From Raphanus sativus (taxonomy: Eukaryota; Streptophyta; Magnoliopsida; Brassicales; Brassicaceae): a stretch of DNA of 64,000 bases. The stretch covers positions 7,998,001 to 8,062,000 of the forward strand of contig NC_079514.1 in the NCBI RefSeq assembly GCF_000801105.2, given 5' to 3'. The notes beneath the pieces were generated by a model. That model made no database searches, was not told the origin of the DNA, and worked only from the letters and a program-made list of their open reading frames with translations. The first letter of the stretch is position 1; every line of letters starts with the position of its first letter. Shown piece by piece: positions 25,774 through 37,139 of this stretch. A program made the translations under genes and the position numbers.

Positions 25774-26936
25774 GTAGGCTCGAAAGCTCCCTATGTGTTT
25801 AGTGCGAAGCACGGAAGAGACATGTTTAGAAGAGTAGAGACACAACAGACAACTTCCCTGACTTGAAAGTCGCAGTCAGAAAATCTATTTAACACATCAA
25901 AACATAAATTCTCGTTAGGGACGTCAGCGGCGAGAGAAGCAACCGTGAGAGTTCGATCAAGAGTTTTTTTGTGTTAAAAAAATACCACATTAGTCCCAAA
26001 ACTTTTTCTTTTCAATCTTCTTTGAATAATGCAAAAAATTATTGTATCTCAATATTTATGTTTTATGTTAATGAATTTTCACAAATAACTACGAAAAATC
26101 AACAAAAATATGTAATGATAATTCGATATATGTCATTCGAAATTTGAAGTAAAAATAAAAGGTCTAAGATTTTATAAAAATTATAGTAAACGGCAACGCT
26201 ACTGTCACTTGTCACATAGAAACACAATGAAAAACATCAACAAACTAGATATTCTTTCGAAACGTAAATTTGTTCTGTTCTTTTACGTAAAATAAGTGAC
26301 TAAACTTGACTTTTAATGTTCCTATAAAGTTTTTATTGAAAATTAACTAGCACTTAGGAGGTGTAATTCAATCAAGAATTTAGAATAAGTTTTTAATGTT
26401 TTGTAATCAATAAAATTTAAAATTTAAATATATTTTTAGTTGTTAAATTTTAAAATCTCTGGAATATCTCTTGGAATTTGATTTCATAATTTGTTTACGA
26501 GACTTTATATATGCAAAACTATTATTTTTTAAATCTATGTGCATAAAAGCAAAATGATAATTAAAATGAAACAAAAAGAGTAGTGTTTTCTAATATATAA
26601 CTGTACTTATTTTATTCTATTAAATTTTCTTAATGTAGTAATAAAAATCTATTTCCCTAAATCTATACTATTCCATTTTTCCGGTTTGGGATGAAATTAA
26701 TAATAATTTTTTTTTAAAGTATAAAAAAGAAAACACATAAATATCTGTCTCAGTAGCAGGGTCCGACGCGTGGAACCGGACCGAATCTGGTATTACCCGA
26801 CCCGTGAAACCGAAACCATTCACTGTAACTGAGACGGTTTCGCCTTCTAGTTCCCGAGAAACATAAGCCTGGACGAGTTCACGGAGAGAGAGAGAGAGAG
26901 ATTCAGACCAAAACTGAATAAAAAAAATCTTCAGAA
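25774..26936. other. Intergenic DNA upstream of DUF604 gene
   Basis: AT-rich with no recognised gene. The final ~180 bp become GC-richer and include a GA run at about 26885-26903, probably the 5' leader and promoter of the DUF604 gene. Confidence 0.5.
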
Positions 26937-28951
26937 ATGAACCAAACGAGACGAAAGAGACGATCCGATCCACCTCTCTCTAGTAGACCCGATTCCCTCT
27001 CGCCTGAGATGCCCTTTCCCTCCAAATCACCACCACTTCTCTCTCCCCGCGTCAGAAACATCTTCTTACTCCTCACCTTCTGCTCCGTCGCCTTCACCCT
27101 CTTCACCTACTGCACCTTCCGCCGCGACCAAATCTCCTCCATCGCTCGCTCCTTGCCTCTCTTCTCCACCCAGCGCCGCCACCTTCTCTTCTCCATCGCC
27201 GCCTCTCGCGACTCCTGGCTCCGCCGCAGCTCCTACGTCCGTCTCTGGTACTCCACGGACTCCTCCACCCGCGCCGTCGTCTTCCTCGATCGCGGCGCCG
27301 GCGGACTCGATCCCGATCTCCCTCCGGTAGTCGTCTCCCAAGACACCTCCAGGTTTCCCTACACCTTCCCCGGCGGTCTCCGATCGGCGATCCGCGTCGC
27401 TCGCGTCGTCAAGGAGACGGTTGATCGGGGAGATAACAAAGACGTGCGGTGGTTCGTGTTCGGAGACGACGACACCGTCTTCTTCGTGGACAATCTCGTG
27501 ACGGTTTTGTCCAAGTACGACCACCGGAAGTGGTGGTACGTCGGAGGCAACTCGGAGTCTTATGATCAGAACGTGAGGTACTCGTTTGATATGGCCTTTG
27601 GTGGTGGAGGGTTCGCTGTAAGCGCTTCGCTTGGGAAGGTTCTTGCTAGGGTTTTGGATTCTTGTTTGATGAGGTATGCGCATATGTATGGAAGCGACTC
27701 CAGGATCTTCTCTTGCTTAGCTGAGCTTGGTGTTGCGTTGACTCACGAACCTGGGTTTCATCAGGTAAACACAGACTTTCTAAGTTTTGTCTGTGATTGA
27801 GATAGTTTCTATATTTGGAAAGTTTAGTTTGATAACTGAAAGTGTTAGTTTACTTGCCTTCTTTGGTTGGGTTTTGGATAAGTGTAGTTAGTGTCTGAAC
27901 ATTCTATTTTCAACAATGATTGTGATATATGATTGATGAACAACCTAGAGTTTCTATATTGGGAAAGTTTAGTTCAATACTGAAGTATTAGGTTACTTGC
28001 GTTGTTTGTTTGTTTTTGGACAAGTGTTGTTACTGTCTGAACATTAACAATGATTGAGATATATAGTTCCATTGGTGCTGATTGATGACCAACATAGAGT
28101 TTCTATATTTGGAAAGTTAACCTCAATAACTGAAGTATTAATTTACTTGCCTTGTTTGGTTGTTTTTGGACAAGTGTAGTGACTGTTTGAACATTACTAT
28201 ATATGTGCTATTGTTTTTCCGTAGATTGATGTAAGAGGGAACCTATTTGGACTGCTATGCGCGCACCCTCTAGCTCCACTGGTATCACTTCATCACCTGG
28301 ACGCGGTTGATCCGTTCTTTCCAAAAACAAACCGGACCGAGTCCGTGGCTCGTCTAATCGGTGCCGCGAGTTTTGATTCCGCAAGGATATTGCAGCAGAG
28401 CGTGTGCTATGATTCTTCAAACATAGTGACTGTTTCGGTCGTGTGGGGCTACGCGATTCAAGTCTACGAAGGCAATAAACTCCTCCCGGATCTTCTCACC
28501 TTGCAAAAGACGTTCTCTACGTGGAGGAGAGGGTCAGGTGTCCGAAGCAACTATATGTTCAGCACAAGAGAATATCCCAGAGATCCATGTGCCAGACCGC
28601 TCGTCTTTTTCTTGAATGGTGTAGGCTCAGATGAGACTGGTGGGACATGGAGTAGCTATAGGCTTCATAGTGTCGGCAACTGCCACAGAGCAGAAGCGGT
28701 TAAGCGACTACAACGCATCCGAGTTCGGTCTCGTAAGCTGAAACTCAATGTTGAACTGGTAATAATTTTATAAATACACCTTGCTTCATTAAGTGTGTAC
28801 CAGATTTAAAATCTTCCTTTTCTCTTAAATACAATGGCAGATGAATCCGCCTCGCCGTCAATGCTGTGACATCTCATCGCCTTATAACACTTCAATGGTC
28901 ATTAACATAAGGCAATGCATGCCTGATGAGCTAATTGCCATGAACACCTAG
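26937..28951 (+). CDS. DUF604 fringe-related glycosyltransferase, three exons
   Basis: Exons 26937-27764, 28225-28758 and 28841-28951, all GT-AG and in phase, giving 490 aa. A single type II membrane anchor lies at residues ~41-60 (NIFLLLTFCSVAFTLFTYCT) after a basic cytosolic tail, consistent with a Golgi enzyme. The nucleotide-sugar-binding DxD-type motif is GDDDT at 176-180. WWYVGGNSES and AFGGGGFAVS follow, as in fringe-like GT31-related folds. The C-terminal half is DUF604, ending in Cys-rich RQCCDISSP. The acceptor and donor are unknown. The start at 26937 is the first in-frame ATG; a second Met at residue 25 is possible. It matches At4g15240 by position (from memory). Intron 1 holds a triplicated repeat, and a broken copy of exon 2 sits at 35.7 kb. 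Confidence 0.88.
27803..28200. repeat. Intronic minisatellite, three units of about 145 bp
   Basis: Units begin with a TTTCTATATTTGGAAAGTT-type phrase at about 27803, 27946 and 28095. Each also contains TTACTTGC and GTCTGAACATT-type phrases in the same order. They fill intron 1 of the DUF604 gene. Units have diverged by point changes and small indels. Confidence 0.8.
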
Positions 28952-29265
28952 CGTTTTTTTTCTCTCTAACCATTCGCTTCAAGAATTAGCTAAACAGCGC
29001 CTGAGCCTAATATTCTACTGATGTAAATCAATGGCAGAATCCTGAGGTAAGTTTATTCTTTTAATAGAAAATCAACTCTGCCTGAATCAACTATATTAAT
29101 GTTTTTTTTTGTCTTGTAGCTTGTAGGTGGGTTAGTTTTGTCTTCCAGACTAACTTCAGAAGTAAATGTCTTATAGAAGAGACCTGTTCAAAGGGTTGTG
29201 TATTTTCCACCAAGTTTGTTTCTTTGTCTTCCTTTTGGCCAAGGAGAAGAATAAAGCTCAGATCC
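28952..29265. other. DUF604 3' flank
   Basis: Short intergenic stretch between the DUF604 stop codon and the outer edge of the ABCG inverted duplication. No gene seen. It probably holds the DUF604 3' UTR. Confidence 0.5.
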
Positions 29266-29506
29266 TTCCTCTTGTATATACAGTTGTGCAGGCATTGATG
29301 TTTCTCATACTTCATGATCCTAAGTTTTGAGTTCTTTTTTTGTCATGTGGTGAGAGTCACTTTGCTCTTTGAATGTTACTACTCAACCGTTGTTTTTTTT
29401 TTGTGTGGGAACAACTGTAATAGATCTAGAAAGCTTGGTTTATTTATTTGCTAAATACCAAAACGTTATTCTTCATACTGACCCTGTGAAGCAGGATTAC
29501 AGTAAA

Positions 29507-32500
29507 TCACTTCTTTTGGAAATTGAGTTTACCGATGAAGAATGCGAAAAGAGAAGCCAATAGAATGGGGAAGGCAATGAGAATGATAGCTACAAGAGCC
29601 AAAGAATCATATCTGAAACCAAAATAGTCTTCCACGAAAGCTGAAACCTTCTTCTTCTCTCCAAATGCCATAACCTCATTCTCCATATCTCCATACTGAG
29701 ATGTGAGCAATCCATTCAAAACCCATGACGTAGGGCTCAAGTAATACATCCATATCCACCATTTTGGAATGCTCTGCATATCCAATAAAATTCTCGACAT
29801 GTTTTGATTTGTTACATAACTTAGAAGTTTGTCAGTCTTTTTAGAAGACACTTACAGGTTTTGGCATGACATAACCAGCGAAGAGATTGACCATTGAGTA
29901 GAAGCCCGAACGGAGAGTAAAAGCAACGTGAATATTTGGGGTGATGACGACTAAAAGCATGCCAAAGTAGTTGAATATGAGCAACGAGCAGAAGACTGAG
30001 TAGAAGCTCCAAAACACTTTGTAGACCGAGAAGTGATAGCCAACCATAGGATATACGATTACCACACATAAAATAGACTGGACTAATGAGTATGGAATCT
30101 CAACCAACACCTACAAAATTTAGGCTTCAGCTCAATGCCAATGCTAGGTTTACTTTGTATTCCCTGTATGTGGATTGACTTTAGGAAAATGTGTTAACCT
30201 GTGCAAGGGAGTAGGCCCATGAGGTGTACATTTGAGCAAATCTTTCGCGGTAGAAGACATTTCTTTCGGTAGCAATGCAGAATAACACTGTAGAGCAGTT
30301 GTTTATTCCAGTGAAAAGAACCACCGTGTACATTGAGCCCAATACATTGAAAAGATCTTGTTGAGTGTTTCTGTCAAATAAGAAAAGTAAACACAGAGTT
30401 TGAGGAAAAAGAAACTTAAAAGAAAGATGAGAGGGAAGAGACTAACATTTTCTTAGCCTTTTGCCAGAACAAAAAGCCACAGATCACAGAGGTAAAACAC
30501 ATGAAGAGGATGCGAGTGAGATTGTAGGAAGGGTTTCTCCAATATGAGAGGTGTTGTTTCCATAGGCATGCCTTGAACTGTCCCCAACCCGTTTGAGCAT
30601 ATCGCATCGAGGAGGTAAGTTCTTCTGTTTCTGAAGATGTACCTCTCAGTTGCTCTATTACTATGTTGTTCTCTCTAAAACAAACATGTAATTAAGTAAG
30701 TTTGAAGCAAACAACAACCTAATTGTTTATAGACTTACTTAAACAAAGAAGATTCCTTGTAGATTTGGGCCAAATCAACACCAAGTTTGTCTTCTGATGA
30801 TCTTGAAGTAATGTCTAGTTGCCAAGTGGCTGGATTAGTATTCTCTTTCATTTCCTGAACTCCAGGAATTCTCTGCAGTTGAAAAGTACTATTGTAAATA
30901 ATGAAAAAAAAAACAGTTTTAGTATACATATTATAGAAACTTTTACCATAAAGTATTCAATAACATTGTTTGAATGTTGTCCAAGAGGTCCATGATAGAT
31001 AATCCTTCCTCCATATTTCATTAAAACCAGCTGCAATTGAATGTCACACATAAAGTAGTTTTCTAAAAAAAAAGTACACATCATGGGGATGTGTGCTATT
31101 TTCACTATTGTTACCTCATCAAATGCTTCAAATATATCAGTTCCCGGTTGGTGAATGGTGCAAACAACAGTTCTGCCAGTCTCTGTGATGTTCTTCACAG
31201 CTCTCATTACAATTGCAGCAGCTCTCGCATCTAATCCTGTGGTTGGTTCATCCATGAATATGATTGAAGGATTGGCAACAAGCTCCACAGCTATTGTTAG
31301 TCTCTTGCGTTGTTCTGTTGTTAAACCACTAACTCCAGGAAGTCCTACTATGGAATCTTTAATGTCCTCCAGCTCTATCGTCTCAAGAACTTCTCTTACT
31401 ATTGCCTAAAAGAAAATACTCAGACGAGTCGGAGCTAAAAGGATATAATAATTTTTAGTTTCCCAACAGTGACTTACCCTCTTTGTTTCTGAGTTGATGC
31501 TAGAAGGAAGTCGAAGCCAAGCAGAGTATTCCAAGGACTCTTCTATGGTTAAATTAGGAGAGTGAATATCAAACTGCTCACAATAACCTGAAACCCTTGC
31601 AAAGGTTTCTTGAACCTTACGGTAACCACCTACTTGGATCTCTCCTTCAATGTCACCGCGGGTTTTCCTTCCAGAAAGAACATCCATCAGAGTCGTTTTA
31701 CCAGCACCACTCACACCCATTAGAGCAGTGAGAACACCAGGCTTGAATGCCCCTGTAACGTTAGAGAGGAGCTGCACCTTCTTGCCCTTTTAACAGAAAC
31801 ACATTTTAACACTTTTCTTTTTCTAAAGGTTCAAGAAGTTTTCAGTTTACCTGAGGAGTTTGGATGAAATAACAGACGTCTTGAAATGTGAAAGTAAGGG
31901 GCTTGAAAGGTAATGTATTTTTGGACTGGGAAGCAGCTTTAGAACTTGACTTATTATGGTTTCCTGAACTTTGACTGTTATCATCATCACTAGACACAAT
32001 CGCACGAGACCTATTTGAAGCTGAAGTAACGGAAAAAAATCAATCACATACACTAACGTCTATCACTCACATTTTATATAAAAGATGGTTTGTGAGCTTA
32101 CTCGTTAGAAATGTCAAAGCCATTACAAAAACAATATTGAAGAAGAATGCGAAGCCAATTAAAGCACCAAATGCACTCCAGTATGATTGGTCACCAAAGT
32201 TCAGCCCTCGAGCATCAAGAACTTCTTCCCCTAAGGTTCTGTTTCCAGATGTTCTCTAATGGTAATAGAGAGATGATTCAAATCAATAATGAACTAAAAA
32301 TTTAGCTAGAAAATGTGAAAAATTTCCGAAGAATTGGTTACCTTACTCCACTGTGTAGAGAAAAACTCATTTGATGTTATAGCAATCTCAGCATATGACA
32401 ATGGAGAGAGCCAGAAACCCCACTGAAGCCAAGCATGCATGGACGCTGAAATATAACAGAACATTACTACAATGAATCCTCCAAAAACTTATTAAGAAAC

Positions 32501-35406
32501 GTGTGTTTCAACTTTCAAGTAATAAGACTTACGTTTCCTAAGTACGAATCCTCCAAATAATGAGAGAAGCACTACATATACTGATCCAATTGTTATGGCA
32601 AGAACGAAATCTCTAAAGGTAGCAGCTATAGCACGGAACATTGATATACATGAAAGGTGTAAAGCAAAGAAGATCAAGAACTGGCGAAAGAACCTGAAAG
32701 TAACATATAAAAAGAAATTTGAATTAGTAGATAAATTTATTGAAGTGTACAAAATATGTCCGCGACGTCCACATAAAATATTGTTACCTGCCAATATCAG
32801 GACTATAACCAATTACATAATATGTCAGCGACGTCCACATAAACGCTTCAAGAACTGAAATGAGTATCTTTAAAATAGCTGAAGGAACTGCATATGTCCA
32901 AGCAGGATAAAAGTACAACTCTTTTTGCTTGTAGAACACTGAAAGCCTTGAGATTGTTAGTGTGAGTTCTGGAAGTCCATCAGCAAGCATTTTAAAGATT
33001 GAAAAGAACAAAGAACCCATAAGATAATTAGCATTGATAACATCTCTTTTAGACCCAGTCCTTAGATAAACAGTCATTGTAATAGATCCAATGCAAATCA
33101 ACTGCTGTAAAAAGGTAAATGGGTTTAGCATGAAATGGTTAAAACTAGTATAGGTTTCCTGGTAATGAAGAAATGAACTTACAAGTACAGACTTGAATAC
33201 ATAAACAAAAGAGTTTCGTTTCATCAGAAGAAACTCTCTCCTTGAGCAAGCTTTTAACATATCCCAGTTACTAAGTGAGTATTTTCTTAAGCATAAAGCA
33301 TCTTTCTGAGCCTGAGACTTGTCAAATGTCTTGGAGAGTTCTTCTTGTTGTTGTAACTCAACATCAGACTTTTTGAACCTCTCAATAAATGTGTCAATGG
33401 AGACATAACAATATGGTTTGTCTATGTGACACCAATACTGTTCTTGATCTTTCCTTGAGAGAACCTCCTGTAGAAACTCAGCAACATATTTTCTTGTTGG
33501 ACATTTAAATCCACAGTCTTCAAAGAATCTGCAAATATAATCCCTTGGACCAATGTAGATTATCTTTCCTTCTCCCATAAGAATCACATCGTCGAAAAGC
33601 TCAAATGTTTCTGGTGCAGGCTGAAGCAATGAAACCACTATGGTTCCTTCAGACATAAGTGCATAATGTTGGAGACAAGATACAATCTGGAATGTTGTTG
33701 AGCTGTCCAAACCATTTGATATTTCATCCATGAACAGAGTTTTGATTGGACCTACGACCGTTTCACCTGCAGATACATACCAAATATGAAGTTTGTCTTG
33801 AAAGACATTAGAACCAATGTGCATGTGAATGCTTAAGTACCTGTAGTTAATCTTCTCTTTTGGCCACCAGATATTCCTGGTCTTGAAGTATCTCCAACGC
33901 GTGTATCTGCACAGAAACTGAGTCCTAGGATCTGATAATAAAAACAGATGCATTAATAACTTCTGATAAGAACAGAAAACACCTCTGAAAGTACCATACC
34001 TTTAGGATATAATCAGTTTGCAGATTAGTTTTTGAACCTTCAATAGAAGTTGCCTGTCATGATACAGAATTTTTTATATTTCTAATTAGAATTTTTATTA
34101 TATTCATATTAAACATCATAGATTTTACCTTCATGTATGCATCTATGTCAGGATCAGGAACTATTCCTTTCAGTTTCTCCCTTCTACTAATCTCTTTCAT
34201 AGTTTCTGTTATGGTAAAAATGTTTAATGCAACAAGAACTCACCAAAAAGAAATATATGATAACTGTTTTCGTCACCTAAACGGCTTCCTGTGCCTTGAA
34301 AACATCCTGAAAAATCGAGTGTCTCTCTCACAGTAATCTCTGGAATATGTAGATCATTTTGACTTACATAAGTTGATGTTTTTTCAGGAACAAACTCTGA
34401 TAATAAGTGACCGTTGTAACTAACGTCTCCTGTAATCTGTGATGTGGAAGCAACTCAGATGATTTGTGAACAAAGCAACTCATATACATTCTTTCAGTGT
34501 TTGAATAAACAAAAACAAACCTTCAAAGAAGAGTCTAGTCTTCCAGCTAGTGCAAGTAGCAGAGTAGTTTTACCACAACTAGGAGGACCAAGCAACAAAG
34601 TCATTCTGCAAACAAAACAAAAACAAAAACTTTTCTGTCTTTGTAAAGAAAGCCAAGATTTATGAGGAAGTGTTGTTTCAAGAATCTACCTTTTAGGCCT
34701 TATGATACCACTGACGCCATTCAAGATGCTTATATTTTTTTCTTTCTTTAGACACATGATTCCCTGTCACAAAACCACCATTATGCATATAATTAATTAC
34801 TAGATTTCCTAGATTAGGAAGTTAACGTGGAAACTTAAACAGTTGAATGAACACTTACAGATAGTCTGCTTGCAATAGCATTCCAAAGTGTTGGGAATGG
34901 CTTTCCATAAACTACCTCACACTCTGCTTCCACAAAAAGATCACTGAACCTCACTTCAATCTTCGGTAACTCGAGACCAGCCCTACAAAAATATACGTGT
35001 GATTGGCATTAGAGACCAATAAAATTTACATTTCTAACATATAAAACATGAATGCTATCCTTTGAATCAAGGAACAAAAAGAAAAAAGAAAAGATACAGC
35101 AATCATAATCTTGAACCTTGGAACTTACTCATCGATTCTGTTCTTGATTTTTTGCAGTAGCCTGAGATTATCATCCTCAACATGTTTAATGAGATCATCA
35201 ATAAAGAGATGTCTATCAAGATCCTCAAGTTTAGAAATATCCATGACTCGTCTCTCGTTTCTCTTCCCTTGTTCATCTCTGTTCCAGAACAGAGCAGTAG
35301 TGATCCTTTCAAACGTTGGTAATCTCTCAATAGAAGCCCATTGAGAGCGAACCTCCTCAGCACCAACATTACCATTTTCATCTCCAGCTATTTGAGGCGT
35401 TGCCAT
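29507..35406 (-). CDS. ABCG/PDR full-size transporter, copy A (intact)
   Basis: Twenty-two exons join in phase to about 1389 aa: 35406-35129, 34982-34859, 34763-34690, 34605-34521, 34436-34277, 34205-34129, 34053-34000, 33931-33841, 33766-33183, 33101-32788, 32693-32533, 32445-32342, 32255-32102, 32020-31851, 31786-31478, 31405-31115, 31030-30947, 30872-30739, 30674-30447, 30370-30199, 30110-29856, 29773-29507. NBD1 has Walker [10 protein letters not shown] (165-173), signature SGGQKRR and Walker B TLFMDE. A membrane domain follows. NBD2 has GVSGAGKTT (about 834), signature [11 protein letters not shown] and [11 protein letters not shown]. The second membrane domain ends in LNFQKK. NBD-TMD-NBD-TMD is the PDR layout; such plasma-membrane pumps export specialised metabolites or hormones. 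The nearest relatives are ABCG30/42/43 (At4g15230-15236, from memory). Exon 14 has one extra Asp codon relative to copy B. The substrate is unknown. Confidence 0.9.
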
Positions 35407-35450
35407 TATTGGAAACAAGATTCTCGAAAAAATTCCGCGTTACAGAAGAA

Positions 35451-35460
35451 GTTATATAGA
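35451..35460 (-). promoter_or_regulatory. TATA box of ABCG copy A
   Basis: TCTATATAAC on the minus strand, about 50 bp upstream of the start codon. The same element at the same distance precedes copy B. Confidence 0.65.
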
Positions 35461-35684
35461 GATATGATCACAAGGAGAGGCGGATCCACGTTCGACCCTT
35501 GAATAATATATGCTGCATTTGTAGGCTTAAAATATGTGGAGATAATAGCAGTTGGTCGGAATTACATATTCTGCCACCCCTAAGCCAGGTACGAAATCTT
35601 CAAAATGCACCTTACATATTTATTTTTATTTGTTTTTGTTGGGAATTTTATAATTTAACCCAACTATATGTGGAGAATAAACAT

Positions 35685-35985
35685 GTGTAGTTAATGTCTA
35701 AACATTAATAAACATGTGCTCTTTTTCATAGATTGATGTAAGGTGGGAACCTATTTGGCCAGCTATGTGCGCACCCTTTAGCTCCATCGGTATCACTCCA
35801 TCACTTGGACGCGGTTGATCCATTCTTTCCAAAAACAAACCAGACAGAATCCGTGGCTCGTCTCATCCGGGCTACGAGTTTGGATTCCGCAAGATTCTTC
35901 AAACACAGTGACTGTTTCGGTTGTGTGGGGTTACGCTATTCAAGTCTATAAAGGTAATAAACGTCTCCCGGAGTCTGTATTTCTT
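35685..35985 (+). pseudogene. DUF604 exon 2 fragment
   Basis: Closely matches the end of intron 1 and the first ~265 bp of exon 2 of the gene at 26937 (ATTGATGTAAG onward, through GACGCGGTTGATCC and GTGTGGGGTTACGC). An internal deletion removes about 25 bp (the ATATTGCAGCAGAGC stretch) and shifts frame. The fragment includes intronic sequence and the AG acceptor, so it arose by DNA duplication rather than retroposition. It ends abruptly at an ABCG fragment. Confidence 0.85.
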
Positions 35986-35989
35986 TTTA

Positions 35990-36375
35990 AATATGCAGAA
36001 ATAATCAGCGAGATCTTTTCAGCATATTTGGCTCAATGAACTTCATTGCAACCGAACGCAATGTTTTCTACCGTCAAAGGTTTGCTCGGATGTATTCCTC
36101 ATGGGCGTACTCATTTCTCAAGTTAAAAATGTTTTTATCAACTTTTACCTAATAGATCTTATAGCAAATCGCTTAGGCTACCACACCTAGCTATTATTAG
36201 ATGCCAATATTTTTGTAGGATAGCATCCAGAGTTGAATCCTTTTCTGGCTTTGCAGGTGCTAGTTTAGATTCCATATTCACAACTCCAGTCCCTTCTATG
36301 TACTATAATCGTATATCCAATGACTGGTTACCATATGTCAGTCCACAAAATGTTTTTGAGCTGGTACAGTACTTT
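35990..36375 (+). pseudogene. ABCG fragment (exon 20-21 remnants)
   Basis: Plus strand. The first part resembles ABCG exon 20 with an internal deletion, still reading [21 protein letters not shown]. After an intron-like gap, the exon 21 acceptor TTGCAG leads into a VLV*IPYSQLQS-like stretch with a stop, then IIVYPMTGYHMSVHKMF. It is clearly decayed and more diverged from copies A and B than those are from each other. Confidence 0.8.
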
Positions 36376-36429
36376 CTGCTAGTTGTTTATTTTTAATTAC
36401 TGTGGGATGCTTATGATTACTTCGACGCC

Positions 36430-36840
36430 TAGTATTCACCAGAAGTTCCTCTTGAGATATAGATATGAGAGACTTTTCCTCTAGGACCTTAATTACGGCC
36501 ATGCTTGGCTTCCAAGTCACTGTGTTCAAGACACTTTTTCAAGGTAGCTAATACTCTGACCTACGAATAAACATGCTATATGAAGAAATAAATCTCTATT
36601 TTTATCGCACAAAGAGTCGTAGCTTAACATTAACACCGTTTCAATCTTCCCATCGAGACTTGTCCCAAGTCTAGGAAGTGCCTGCATCCACTCTTTTGGG
36701 GACATTCATCGCAGATTTAAACCAAAAACACGAACACCCAAAGGAAGATTACCCGCAAGTCCTATAATCTCCATGATGAGCTCCTTGTAACCAGCTTTTG
36801 GGTACTTTTGATTAAAAGCAGATAGACAGAAATTTTCAAG
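36430..36840 (-). pseudogene. TIR-NBS-LRR (TNL) NB-ARC relic
   Basis: Minus strand. LSAFNQKYPKAGYKEL is followed by the GLPL-type motif LAGNLPLGVRVFGLNLR, a TGA stop, then MSPKEWMQALPRLGTSLDG, IETVLMLSYDSLCDK and NRDLFLHIACLFVG. A frameshift later comes KVLEEKSLISIS. These are successive NB-ARC segments of Brassicaceae TNLs in correct order. No P-loop, TIR or LRR part is present here. The gene is dead. Confidence 0.88.
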
Positions 36841-36845
36841 AGATG

Positions 36846-37139
36846 AAAACATGGACAATCCACGTGGTAAATATGGTCGATCCACAGTTTAGTTAACTAT
36901 ACTTTTAAAACTTAAATGTGAATTTTTAAAAATTTGTTTATGGATTTTGGAGTTCTTCGAAATTTTCTTGAAGCTTAGTAATATTTTTGATTAAAATAAA
37001 GTGTATTAAAATGAGCACCATTTAAAAATATATATTAAAATGAACAGAATAATTAACTAAAGTATTAAATTGGGTAACAAAAATTAGATATTAAAAAGTT
37101 TAACAAAGTTTATGGAATTTTCTCTCATATGCATATATA
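36846..37139. other. AT-rich spacer DNA
   Basis: AT-rich sequence between the TNL relic and the inferred Helitron 5' end. No gene recognised. Confidence 0.4.

Larger units (their letters stand above)
29266..35473 (-). repeat. Left arm of large inverted duplication
   Basis: About 6.2 kb that is the inverted counterpart of 40783-46921. It covers the whole ABCG gene, ~65 bp of promoter upstream of the start, and ~240 bp of 3' flank. The outer edge is marked by CACAACTGTATATACA (minus strand), present in both arms. The inner edge is at TTGTGATCAT. Confidence 0.85.

Noticed and set aside
27066..27683. 205-codon minus-strand frame opposite DUF604 exon 1
   Set aside because: Antisense shadow of GC-rich coding sequence, Gly/Glu/Ala-rich, no domain.
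35474..35600. Second complete hAT element starting GAGGCGGATCCACG beside ABCG copy A
   Set aside because: Only the left-terminus-like phrase is visible. No matching right end or target duplication was found, so it is not annotated as an element.
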